From: DATLFA01 sp039915945
Lineage (GTDB): Bacteria; Actinomycetota; Acidimicrobiia; Acidimicrobiales; WLNW01
Length of the DNA stretch: 64,000 bases
Reading direction: 5' to 3'
NCBI GenBank assembly: GCA_039915945.1
Contig: JBDSMH010000106.1
Location: 1 to 64,000, forward strand
The notes under the pieces were generated by a model that saw only the letters and a program-made list of their open reading frames with translations, made no database searches and was not told the DNA's origin. Both the position numbers and the translations under genes were made by a program. Below are positions 1 through 7,711 of the stretch, piece by piece. How positions within the stretch are numbered: the first letter of the stretch is position 1; each line of letters begins with the position of its first letter.

Positions 1-267
1 CTCGCGACCCGACTCTATGTCACGGTCGACGACTTGTTGATCGATCATCCGGGCTGGGCACCGGAACGACCCGCGATCGGGATCGCACCACAGCTCAGCG
101 ACGCCGAACTGATCACACTCGCAGTGATCCAAGCCTTGCTCGGGTTCACTTCCGAGGCCCGTTTCATCCGCCACGCTCGCACCCATCTCCGCTCGCTGTT
201 CCCATATGTGCCGCAGCGACCCGCGTACAACACTGGCGCCTCGGCGCCGGCGGCGGTAGGTCGTTAG
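1..267 (+). pseudogene. IS982-type transposase, N-terminal fragment
   Basis: The frame is open from the first base of the window. It reads as the N-terminal helical part of an IS982-family transposase (LSDAELITLAVIQALLGF, then RFIRHARTHLRSLFPYVPQR). Similarity stops at about position 232 (after QRPAYN), where the frame runs on into unrelated sequence and ends at 267. No DDE catalytic core follows, so this is a dead remnant. The first codons lie outside the window; the TTG at 34 is only an internal possibility. It abuts a second IS remnant on the other strand. Confidence 0.7.
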
Positions 268-391
268 ATCCAAGTACACGATACGCGCAGTTCTTCGCAC
301 CTGTGCCAGCGTTGTCGATCGAGGCACTGTTCTGGAGCAGCGACAAGGACGATTCAACCGCGGCGTTGTCGCACGCGTCGCCGCGGTTCAC
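232..391 (-). pseudogene. IS3-type transposase remnant
   Basis: On the minus strand a short stretch reads RGDACDNAAVESSLSLLQN, resembling the GDxxDNAxxES(F) motif near the end of the integrase core of IS3-family transposases. A neighbouring frame reads RIVYLDLTTYRRRRR, resembling the family's C-terminal Y(N/H)RRRRQ block. The two pieces are in different frames, so the copy is frameshifted and short. It sits between the IS982 fragment and the end of the winged-helix/PAS gene. Identification rests on these two motifs only. Confidence 0.5.
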
Positions 392-415
392 CGACCGACG
401 ATGTTGTTAACGTTG

Positions 416-1117
416 TCACCCGTATTGTTGCACCACGTTATTTGGCTGGGATACCGAGTGATCACAATCCAGCGCCCACATCATCACCTGGGTGGCCTGC
501 TGTTCTCGCCAGAGCACCGGCATCGATGCCATCTCTACGAGAACTTCGACTCCGTCGGCCCGCAAAATCCACATCTTCGCCGCTCGAGGTGAATGCCCGG
601 TGATGATGCTGACTCCACGAATGATGGCGGCACTTATCGAGGCCGGGCCGACAAACGTAAAGAAGTTTTGACCGACGACTTCGGAGTCATTGGCGGCGAG
701 GAGCTTGAGGGACGCGGCGCTCGCATAGTGGATTATTCCGTCCACCGACACAATGGTCGCGTCGGGTGAGAGGTGAGCGCCCGATTGCGCAAGGCTGGGG
801 GAGCGGTCAGGACGCTCACCGGATTCGAAACGGTAGCCGGCCCCTCTGACCGTGACCAGCCGCCGAGGGCTCCCAACGCTGCCCTCGGTCTTCGCTCTCA
901 GGCGGTGCACAAACTCGGTGACCGTCGCCGGTCGAGGCCTCTCCGAGCGGGACACCCACACCTGGCGCAGGAGTTGATCACGGCTAAAAATCCGCCACGG
1001 CCGAGCGGCTAAGAAGGCCAAGAGGTCGTACTCCCTCGGTGTCAGCTCGATGGACACGCCGTCGACCGTCACGGCACGGAGGTCTTCGTCGATTTTCAGT
1101 TCATGCAACACCGGCAC
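416..1117 (-). CDS. Winged-helix DNA-binding protein with C-terminal PAS domain
   Basis: A 233-residue protein. Residues about 5-100 form an OmpR/PhoB-type winged helix (ELTPREYDLLAFLA, then VTVRGAGYRFE at the wing). Residues about 115-225 form a PAS domain (GIIHYASAASLKLLAANDS, and EVLVEMASMPVLW near its end). There is no receiver domain, so it is not a standard response regulator; the PAS domain probably supplies the signal. The GTG start directly abuts the TAG stop of the upstream B12-binding gene, so it is probably translated by coupling. It is the last gene of a four-gene minus-strand operon and ends 25 bp from an IS remnant. DNA-binding fold confident; ligand and targets unknown. Confidence 0.8.
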   Translation of the reverse strand: MPVLHELKIDEDLRAVTVDGVSIELTPREYDLLAFLAARPWRIFSRDQLLRQVWVSRSERPRPATVTEFVHRLRAKTEGSVGSPRRLVTVRGAGYRFESGERPDRSPSLAQSGAHLSPDATIVSVDGIIHYASAASLKLLAANDSEVVGQNFFTFVGPASISAAIIRGVSIITGHSPRAAKMWILRADGVEVLVEMASMPVLWREQQATQVMMWALDCDHSVSQPNNVVQQYG

Positions 1118-2278
1118 CTACTGACCGACACCGGGCGGCACTTGCCCGTCGCCAACGAGAGAAGAGAAAGTTTTCGGCTGCGGAGTGCACACGAGTTGAG
1201 CAAGTTCAGCGGACGTCGGTGGTCGTACAGAGGTGACGAGCGGACGTTGGTCGTGAACTTGGTGTGTGTCGACGAGAGGGCGCTGCGCAGCCTGACACAG
1301 CGCTGCGGACTGCTCGAGGCCCGCTCGGTGGACGACGTCACCGACCATTTGGAGCGAGGCGAGCAAAACCGCGGGTGGGACCTCGCGTGCGATCAGCACT
1401 CTCTGCAGCCAGGTGATGAACTCGTCGAACAAGTGTGGCTCGTCGAGATCGATTGCGATGGTGAGATATCGGAGTATGTAGGCGAGATCTCTGCGTGACG
1501 AGTTCAATTGCTGTGCGGAGAACGACGTCATCCGAGGGATGGCTTTGAACATCTCCGTCATGCATGCTTCGACCAATTCGTGGTCCTGTAACTGCAATTG
1601 CGCTGACTCGGTGTTTTCGAAGGTCGCGGATCGAGCTGGTGGTAGCGGTCGCTCCAGTACTGACGTTGCGTTTACGCTGGGGCCGATCCAGCCCGACGCG
1701 CCGAGTCGTGTCGCGCGGTCGGATGTGTCGCCAAAACCCGCTCCGGCGACAACGACGACTGCGCCGACGTCGGCGAGCGCCGAGATGCTTCTCGCGGCAC
1801 CCGGGAGATGCAGGCTGAGCGTGCAGCTCAATACGGTCACATCGGGGTCGGCGTCTACGACGAACTGCTGCAGATCGTGCGCGGGCACGCTCGCCCCTAG
1901 GAACGTGACGTTCCATCCGTCGTAGCGGAGTCGTTCGGCTCCCATGCGCGCCGGTAGCGAGTGGTACTCCTCCTCGACGCACGCGACGAGGACGTTGCCC
2001 CGCTGCGGTGCCGGTGATGTTCGCTGCTCGAGGCCGATGGCGCCGAGCACGCCATCGATCACGGCGGTCGCGGCATGCTCTTGGGCCACGCTCCACTGGT
2101 TCGACTGCCACAGCCGACCCACCTCGCGCTGCACGTCGGCCAGTACCTGGAGGATCAGGATGTCCGCCGGAAGTCCGTCGGATATTTGGCCGAGTGCGTA
2201 GTCAATCGCAGGACGAGGGCGCCCACTCGCGGCCATTTCGAGCAGTTCGGCTGAAACCGAGGACAAGTTCTTGTTCAT
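1118..2278 (-). CDS. Cobalamin-binding sensor protein (B12-binding cap plus B12-binding domain)
   Basis: A 386-residue cytosolic protein. Residues about 10-85 form the helical cap seen in CarH/MetH-type cobalamin modules, with W57 and the E67-H68 pair (WSVAQEHAAT) like the adenosylcobalamin-shielding Trp and Glu-His of CarH. Residues about 93-215 form the Rossmann B12 domain; EEEYHSLPARMGAERLRYDG supplies His106 as candidate lower axial ligand in a variant of DxHxxG. Residues about 240-350 are helical and unrecognised. There is no enzyme domain, so a sensor or light-receptor role is likely (inference). It overlaps the upstream ABM gene by 4 bp and abuts the downstream regulator gene, which is the plausible output partner. 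Confidence 0.85.
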   Translation of the reverse strand: MNKNLSSVSAELLEMAASGRPRPAIDYALGQISDGLPADILILQVLADVQREVGRLWQSNQWSVAQEHAATAVIDGVLGAIGLEQRTSPAPQRGNVLVACVEEEYHSLPARMGAERLRYDGWNVTFLGASVPAHDLQQFVVDADPDVTVLSCTLSLHLPGAARSISALADVGAVVVVAGAGFGDTSDRATRLGASGWIGPSVNATSVLERPLPPARSATFENTESAQLQLQDHELVEACMTEMFKAIPRMTSFSAQQLNSSRRDLAYILRYLTIAIDLDEPHLFDEFITWLQRVLIAREVPPAVLLASLQMVGDVVHRAGLEQSAALCQAAQRPLVDTHQVHDQRPLVTSVRPPTSAELAQLVCTPQPKTFSSLVGDGQVPPGVGQ

Positions 2279-2589
2279 CGAGCGACGACCCGGTATCGAG
2301 AAAAGTGAGCCGGTCTCGGACCGTCACTGCCCTCGTCGATGCGATCGTGTGAACGCTGGTGACTGGCCGACTGCATGTACGCGCTGAAATCGCTCTTGTC
2401 GGCCCACCACGAAACCATCACGAAGCGAGTCGGGTCTCGCTCATCGTGCCAAACCTCTAGGCGATCGAAGCCGGGCCACCGCTCGACCTCGCCGAGGCGC
2501 GACTTGAACCCAACGATCAGCGCTTCTACGCCGCTCACCGGGACACTGATCTCGCTGAAAGCGACGAACATTCCCATATCGTCCATCAC
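2275..2589 (-). CDS. ABM-domain (dimeric alpha-beta barrel) protein
   Basis: A 104-residue protein of the antibiotic-biosynthesis-monooxygenase fold. The N-terminal strand (MFVAFSEISVPV), the helix ending GEVERWPGFDRLEVW and the FVMVSWWADKSDFSAYMQS segment match ABM proteins, which bind haem, quinones or other hydrophobic ligands, or simply dimerise. It has 4-bp overlaps at both ends with the GGDEF/EAL gene upstream and the B12-binding gene downstream, so it belongs to the same transcript. A role as a ligand-binding accessory of the sensor operon is inference. Confidence 0.75.
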   Translation of the reverse strand: MMDDMGMFVAFSEISVPVSGVEALIVGFKSRLGEVERWPGFDRLEVWHDERDPTRFVMVSWWADKSDFSAYMQSASHQRSHDRIDEGSDGPRPAHFSRYRVVAR

Positions 2590-5500
2590 CGATCACGCTC
2601 CGCGACCGCTTCGAATTCTGTTTCGGTCCGGTCACGACCGAGTTCTTTCGCACGGTAGAGCGCACGATCGGCCGACGCGAGTGCATCCACGGCACCCGTT
2701 GGGCCGATGGCTGCGACACCTGCGGAGAATGTCACTGTTCGGACAGCGGCCTGCCCCCAAGCGCGGCGCAGTCGGGCTGTCAGCTCGACCGCTTCGGTCG
2801 TCGTCATGCCGGTTGCGATGATCACGAACTCCTCACCACCGAAGCGACAGCACACATCGATGGTACGCAACTCGTTGCCGAGCATCCGCCCGAAGTCCGC
2901 CAATACCGCATCGCCGGCTAAGTGGCCTTCGGTGTCGTTGATCTCTTTGAAGTGATCGAGGTCGATGAGTATGACGGCCCCATCATCGGCTCGCGGCAGC
3001 GCACGATCGAGCACCCGACGATTTGCGAGTCCGGTGAGCCGATCGGTGTTGGATGCGTCCTCCGCACGTTCGTTGTGGCGCAACAGGTCGACGGCCTCGC
3101 GTGCATCCTCGGTAAGCCTCGGAAGGAACCGTTCGATCTGCATGCGAGCGGTGCTGATCGGGTCGGCTTCCACCAACACTGGCGAACCTTCGCCAAGGGA
3201 TAGATCGAGTGGTAGCGCGTCAGGGCCGGCGTCCGCCGCCGACGCCAAAGAGCCACCGAGCGCTACGGCAGCGTCCTGCAACAGACGAGCCGCTTGATGG
3301 GGGGCTCGGATACGCAACAGACCACGCAGCATCGACGTCACTGGGGAGTCATCCGGCGAGGCAGTCGCGGCTAACGCGCTGGCCTCGACAGCGACTATCG
3401 ACGCGGCGCTTGTCCGTTCTGCGTTTGTCGTCCGAGCGTTATCGCGGCGGGCAGCGGCGAGCCTCGGGCGCGCCAAGCCGTGATTAATCGTCGCGAAGTC
3501 CCGCGTGACTTCCGTTGGCACATCAAAGCTTCTGCCGAGCATGGCACCGGCGGTTGCCGCATCGACGCTCTCTTTTGGGAGGGCGTGTCTCCGTAGCCAC
3601 GTGCGCACTTCAGCCTCGGGGAGTGGACGGGCCAGAAAATACCCTTGCGCGTAGTCACAGCCGAGACTTGCAACCGCGACTAGCTGGGTGTTGGTTTCGA
3701 CCCCTTCGGCAACGATGGGGGCGTCGATCGCACGGGCGAGTTGGACAATGGCCGAAACCATGCGGCGGCCTCGCTGGTTGTCGAGTTCAGCAATGAAACA
3801 GCGATCGAGCTTTAATGCGTCGACGTCGAGTTCACGCAAACGGCTGAGCGATGAGTATCCAGTGCCAAAGTCATCGATGGAGATGGCGATACCCAAACGC
3901 TGCAACTGTCGGGTGACGAGGCCCGCCTCTTTCGTCGTCAGGCCTGACTCGGTGACCTCAGCGATGAGATGGCGAGCGTCGGCTCCAGTTGCGGCGAGCA
4001 CAGTTTCGACCTCCGCGACGAGCGCGTGTCGTAGCTGCTGAGTGGCAAGGTTGAACGCAACGCGGATTCGAGGGTTAATTTCGATGAACCGCACTGAAGC
4101 CGCTGCGGCTTCACGCAAGACCCACGATCCAATCGGAATGATCAGCCCCGACACCTCCGCAATCGAAAGAAACTCCCCGGGGCCAAGGAGCCCTCGGGTC
4201 GGGTGGTTCCATCGGAGCAGCGCTTCGACGTGTACGGCTTCAGACGTCAACCCGACGATCGGTTGGTAATGGAGTTCGAACTCTCCCCGTGCGATTGCGA
4301 GATTCAGGTGATGTTCCGTGGCCGCTCGCTGTGACACCGTGTTACGTAGTTCCTGATCGAAGACCGCGACCGTTCCGCGGCCCGCACTTTTGGCCGCGAA
4401 CATGGCTAAGTCCGCTTCGATGAGTAGTTCTTCAGCTGTGGAGTTCACGGTGTTGAGTGCGATGCCTATGCTCGCCGACAGGCGATGCTCTCGTGCGCCG
4501 ATCATCAGCGGCTCTCTCAAACTGTCGGCGATCCGCTGTGCGATCTCCGATGCGTCCTGGAGTGTTGCGCCGTCGCAGACGATGGCGAATTCGTCGCCGC
4601 CCATGCGCGCCAGATGGTCGTCGTAGCGAATCGATCCGAGAATCCTGCGTGCAGCGACCGCGAGTACTAAATCGCCTGCCGCATGCCCGGCGGTGTCGTT
4701 GACGAGCTTGAAGCCGTCGAGATCCACGAACAATAACGCCAGTGTCCGGTCAGGTACGTGCGCAATCAGTTGTGTGACGTGACGGTTGAATCCGGTCCGA
4801 TTGGGTAGACCAGTCAGCGGGTCGTGCACAGCGGCATGGTCTAATGCGGCCCGGCCTTGATCGCGCGCGGTCAGGTCGCTCACCATGACCAGCGCAGCAT
4901 CCAACAATTCCGACTTGACGGCAGCGTAGGCGGTCTGCACGCGTGTCTCGATCCCGTCGGCGCGCCGATGTCGCCATATTCGCCCGAGCGGATCGCCACC
5001 CGGTGGGAGACCATTGGCGATCATGGCTTTCAGTGCGGGAATCTCTTCAGCTGGCCGTATGTCGGTGATGGTCATCTCTAGAAATTGTTTGCGGCTCCAG
5101 CCGTATTGTTCGACTGCGCTGTCGTTTACCGCTAAAAACCGCAGCGACGAACGATCAAAGATCCAAGCCGGGCACGTTTCCGGCACTGTCCGATAAAAGT
5201 CATCGATCGTTTCTATTCCCGCAGCGAGATCAGCGAGGAAGGTTCCTGACACCGGGCTACTCAAAAGACGACGCCAACGAAGCTCGAAGATGCGTTCAAC
5301 AGTGCGACCAAGTGCCACAAGCGCTGAGATCTCGTCCTCGGTGAAGCTACGAACGCGAGTGTCGATCACGCACAGGGCCCCGATCGGAGTACCCCCGACT
5401 CGCAGCGGGACACCGGCGTAGGCGCGGACGTGCGGCGCGCCCACCACCAACGGGTTGTTGGTGAAGCGTTCGTCTTCCGTCGCGTCGTTGACGATCAGCG

Positions 5501-5747
5501 GCGAGCGGATCCGAATCGTGTGATCACAGAAGGCCACCGATCTCGGAGTCTCCGTTACGTCGATACCGACAGCGGCCTTGAACCACTGCCGCGATTCGTC
5601 GATCAATGTCACGGCGGCCGCCGGAGTATGGAGCAACATGGAAGCAACCTCGACGAGGTCGTCCATCATGCGCTCGCGCGGAGTGTCCAACACGTTGAGA
5701 CGCCGGAGCACTCTGAGGCGCCTGACGTCATCGTTTAGGACTTCCAC
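2586..5747 (-). CDS. GAF-PAS-GGDEF-EAL-GGDEF cyclic-di-GMP turnover protein
   Basis: A 1053-residue signalling protein that makes and/or degrades cyclic di-GMP. Order: GAF (about 20-155), PAS (about 185-295), a first GGDEF with intact MGGDEF (382-387) and an RxxD inhibitory site (374-377), then EAL (about 485-720) with EALLRW (508-513), DDFGTGYSSL (625-634) and AEGVET (680-685), all active-type. A linker of about 150 residues follows, then a second GGDEF with FGGEEF (969-974) and RTID (961-964). No membrane segment is seen. Two apparently active cyclases flanking one phosphodiesterase in one chain is unusual. It is the first gene of the minus-strand operon, 252 bp from the IS. Confidence 0.93.
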   Translation of the reverse strand: MEVLNDDVRRLRVLRRLNVLDTPRERMMDDLVEVASMLLHTPAAAVTLIDESRQWFKAAVGIDVTETPRSVAFCDHTIRIRSPLIVNDATEDERFTNNPLVVGAPHVRAYAGVPLRVGGTPIGALCVIDTRVRSFTEDEISALVALGRTVERIFELRWRRLLSSPVSGTFLADLAAGIETIDDFYRTVPETCPAWIFDRSSLRFLAVNDSAVEQYGWSRKQFLEMTITDIRPAEEIPALKAMIANGLPPGGDPLGRIWRHRRADGIETRVQTAYAAVKSELLDAALVMVSDLTARDQGRAALDHAAVHDPLTGLPNRTGFNRHVTQLIAHVPDRTLALLFVDLDGFKLVNDTAGHAAGDLVLAVAARRILGSIRYDDHLARMGGDEFAIVCDGATLQDASEIAQRIADSLREPLMIGAREHRLSASIGIALNTVNSTAEELLIEADLAMFAAKSAGRGTVAVFDQELRNTVSQRAATEHHLNLAIARGEFELHYQPIVGLTSEAVHVEALLRWNHPTRGLLGPGEFLSIAEVSGLIIPIGSWVLREAAAASVRFIEINPRIRVAFNLATQQLRHALVAEVETVLAATGADARHLIAEVTESGLTTKEAGLVTRQLQRLGIAISIDDFGTGYSSLSRLRELDVDALKLDRCFIAELDNQRGRRMVSAIVQLARAIDAPIVAEGVETNTQLVAVASLGCDYAQGYFLARPLPEAEVRTWLRRHALPKESVDAATAGAMLGRSFDVPTEVTRDFATINHGLARPRLAAARRDNARTTNAERTSAASIVAVEASALAATASPDDSPVTSMLRGLLRIRAPHQAARLLQDAAVALGGSLASAADAGPDALPLDLSLGEGSPVLVEADPISTARMQIERFLPRLTEDAREAVDLLRHNERAEDASNTDRLTGLANRRVLDRALPRADDGAVILIDLDHFKEINDTEGHLAGDAVLADFGRMLGNELRTIDVCCRFGGEEFVIIATGMTTTEAVELTARLRRAWGQAAVRTVTFSAGVAAIGPTGAVDALASADRALYRAKELGRDRTETEFEAVAERDR

Positions 5748-5999
5748 CGACTTCTATCGACCAACCCCTGCCCCGCAGTGAGTCCCCTACCGAAGTTTGA
5801 CCGCGTTCACCCTTACGGGGTAAACATCTGGGCGCGTCAACCGGCAGCGGCTGACGGTTGCCTGGCACGTTGGCGCTCTGGCGCCTACTTACCGTGAGGC
5901 CGCTTTCGCTGGGTCGTGCCGATGAAGTATTGCTCGCTCAACGCCGAGCGGCGCTCTTTGCGCCGACGTCGCCTCGTCTTCTACCGAGCAGTAGCACTG
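5748..5999. other. Leader region of the GGDEF/EAL operon
   Basis: This 252-bp gap between the first codon of the GGDEF/EAL gene and the IS should carry the promoter of the minus-strand operon. A stem-loop with 6-bp GC arms lies at 5949-5965 (CGGCGC, 5-nt loop, GCGCCG). I found no convincing promoter hexamers and no cobalamin or cyclic-di-GMP riboswitch core. The IS insertion may have removed the far end of the original regulatory region. Confidence 0.35.
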
Positions 6000-6021
6000 G
6001 CTTAGTTACTTCGACCTGAAA
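6000..6021. repeat. Left terminal inverted repeat of the IS
   Basis: It begins GCTTAGTTACTTCGACCTGA and runs 22 bp, perfectly complementary to 7599-7620. Partial matching continues a few bases inward (AGTC after one mismatch). Confidence 0.9.
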
Positions 6022-6133
6022 TAGTCGGTTGGGTTATCCGGGTTCGCTGCCGTGTCCGGGTGTGCGTTGCCTGTGGCGGTGCGGTGCAGGTTTGGTTGGA
6101 ATGTTCGTCGGTCGGGCTCGCTCGGCGCGGTCG

Positions 6134-7537
6134 TTATGCGATGAGTGCGCTGATTTTGGTGAGGTTGTGGTTGAAGACGGCGTGCCCGGCCCATGTGCGG
6201 GCGCCGTTGATGCCGTCGAGGCGTGTGCGGTTCAGTCCGTAGTCGCGTTTGACGCAGTTGATGCGGCCTTCGCTGCCGGTTCGCCATCGGACCATGCGTT
6301 TGAATGCGCGTCGTTGCTCGATGCTGCGCCGCTCCGCGTTGGGGCGGCCTTTGCGCGGTAACACGACGTAGCGGACCCCGATATTGCGTAGTGCGTCTTC
6401 GACGTCGGCCTCGCCGTAGCCGCGATCGGCGGTGACCGCTTTCGGGGTCTTGCCGGCGCGTCGTTTGACGCGGGCGATGGCGGGGGCGAGCATCGGCGCG
6501 TCGGGTGGGTTGCCGATCTCGACGTTGTGATCGACGATGACGCCGTCTTCGTTGTCGACGATCTGCGCTTTGTAACCGAACTCGGTTGGTTTGCCGAGCC
6601 GCCCCTTCGAGATCGGGCGGGCGTCGCCATCGTGCAGCGACACGACCCGTGTCGCACCATCAGGTTTAACGCCGGCGAGTCGTTGGCGGGTTTGCTCGGC
6701 GATCTTGCGGGTAGCCGCGGCGGTGGCCTCGAGTTCATCGACCGCGGCGTGGGCGCGACCCGACGCCGTGTCGCCGAGGCCACGAAGCGTGCGCCGGGCG
6801 TTGCGGATCACGGCGTCGGCCTGGCCTGCGACACGATCGCCGATATCGGCGAGCTCACCGTTGATCCGTTTCACTTCCGCGAGCTTGTCGTCGGTCCGCC
6901 GGCGCAGATTCGCGTTGATCGACCGGGCTCGTTGGCGCACGCTGCGAGTCCGGTCCGCCAGCCGGGTCCGTGTCGCCAGGCCCATGGCCTTGAGTTTCTT
7001 CGCGGTCTTGGCCATCTTCGCCACGCCTTTGGCGAGCAGGCTCGAGTCCGTCGGATACGCGACGTTGGCCTCAATCACCGTCGTGTCGGCCCGCAACCGA
7101 TTCGTCTTGAGGACCTTCGCCTCGACCGCTTTCGCCAACAACGCCTCGTTCAACGCGGCGACCGCCGTCTCGCCGCAACGAGTGGTGATCTTCATCAACG
7201 TCGTCGGATGCGGTGTCGAGCCACCCAGCGGGATCCGACAGAACCGCTGCCACGTAATCGAATCGGTCACCTCCCGGCACAATGCCTCATAGCCGAGGCG
7301 ATAGCGGGACTTCAAGAACATCAACCGCAAATAGGTTTCCATCGGGATCGACGGCCGCCCCAACGACGAATGGAAGAACTGTCGATACGGCTCGAAGAAC
7401 CGCACGTCATCGAGCAGCCCATCTACTCGGGTCAGCTCCGCTGGCATCACCAGCGCCTGAACCGGCAACAACGACTCCCACAACGTCGGCTGATCGCCTA
7501 CCGTTCTCAACACGATGGCTCCGATCCGTACTTGCAC
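6134..7537 (-). CDS. IS transposase (DUF772 N-terminus plus DDE core)
   Basis: A 467-residue transposase. Residues about 40-115 form the InsH/DUF772-type N-terminal domain (SIPMETYLRLMFLKSRYRLG, then SITWQRFCRIP). The DDE-type core is interrupted by a basic helical insertion (about 175-280). Candidate acidic residues are in LRADTTVIEAN, VTADRGYGEAD and RTGSEGRINCVKRDYGLNR. The C-terminal NHNLTKISALIA block is typical of this group. GTG start assumed. Length and motifs look intact, so the gene is probably functional. Assignment to ISNCY or another IS5-superfamily group cannot be settled by eye. Confidence 0.9.
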   Translation of the reverse strand: MQVRIGAIVLRTVGDQPTLWESLLPVQALVMPAELTRVDGLLDDVRFFEPYRQFFHSSLGRPSIPMETYLRLMFLKSRYRLGYEALCREVTDSITWQRFCRIPLGGSTPHPTTLMKITTRCGETAVAALNEALLAKAVEAKVLKTNRLRADTTVIEANVAYPTDSSLLAKGVAKMAKTAKKLKAMGLATRTRLADRTRSVRQRARSINANLRRRTDDKLAEVKRINGELADIGDRVAGQADAVIRNARRTLRGLGDTASGRAHAAVDELEATAAATRKIAEQTRQRLAGVKPDGATRVVSLHDGDARPISKGRLGKPTEFGYKAQIVDNEDGVIVDHNVEIGNPPDAPMLAPAIARVKRRAGKTPKAVTADRGYGEADVEDALRNIGVRYVVLPRKGRPNAERRSIEQRRAFKRMVRWRTGSEGRINCVKRDYGLNRTRLDGINGARTWAGHAVFNHNLTKISALIA

Positions 7538-7598
7538 TACGGCTCGGAGCCATCATCCCCGATCCGCGCACAAAACGCGAGCACCATCACCCAGACTT

Positions 7599-7620
7599 TT
7601 TCAGGTCGAAGTAACTAAGC
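7599..7620. repeat. Right terminal inverted repeat of the IS
   Basis: Reverse complement of the left repeat at 6000-6021, 22 of 22 bases. It ends 3 bp before the 15-bp tandem repeat array. Confidence 0.9.
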
Positions 7621-7623
7621 TAG

Positions 7624-7683
7624 TAGCTAGTACGGTCCTAGCCAGTACGTTCATGGCCAGTAGAGTCCTAGCCAGTAGGGTCG
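7624..7683. repeat. 15-bp tandem repeat, four units
   Basis: Four consecutive 15-bp units: TAGCTAGTACGGTCC, TAGCCAGTACGTTCA, TGGCCAGTAGAGTCC and TAGCCAGTAGGGTCG. The array lies between the IS right end and the start of the sugar isomerase gene (28 bp further on). The unit is a multiple of three and the forward frame stays open (LVAST VLAST FMASR VLASR), but nothing suggests it is translated. Its GCCAGT head recurs in a second 15-bp array at 36498-36557. Confidence 0.85.
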
Positions 7684-7711
7684 CCCGCAGTCGAAGCGTG
7701 GGGGTTCGTCG

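Larger units (their letters stand above)
6000..7620 (-). mobile_element. Complete insertion sequence (IS5-superfamily/ISNCY-like)
   Basis: A 1621-bp element bounded by 22-bp perfect inverted repeats and carrying one full-length transposase gene on the minus strand. It separates the c-di-GMP/B12 operon from the sugar isomerase gene and catabolic island. No convincing target duplication is seen: flanks are ...gcactg on the left and tagtag... on the right, with only a possible 2-bp GC repeat depending on where the ends are drawn. The intact gene and perfect ends suggest recent activity. Confidence 0.88.

Noticed and set aside
5748..5999. Cobalamin or GEMM-type riboswitch before the GGDEF/B12 operon
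   Set aside because: A GC-rich hairpin and a GCGCAAAGA string are present, but no B12 box and no consistent GEMM core could be found.
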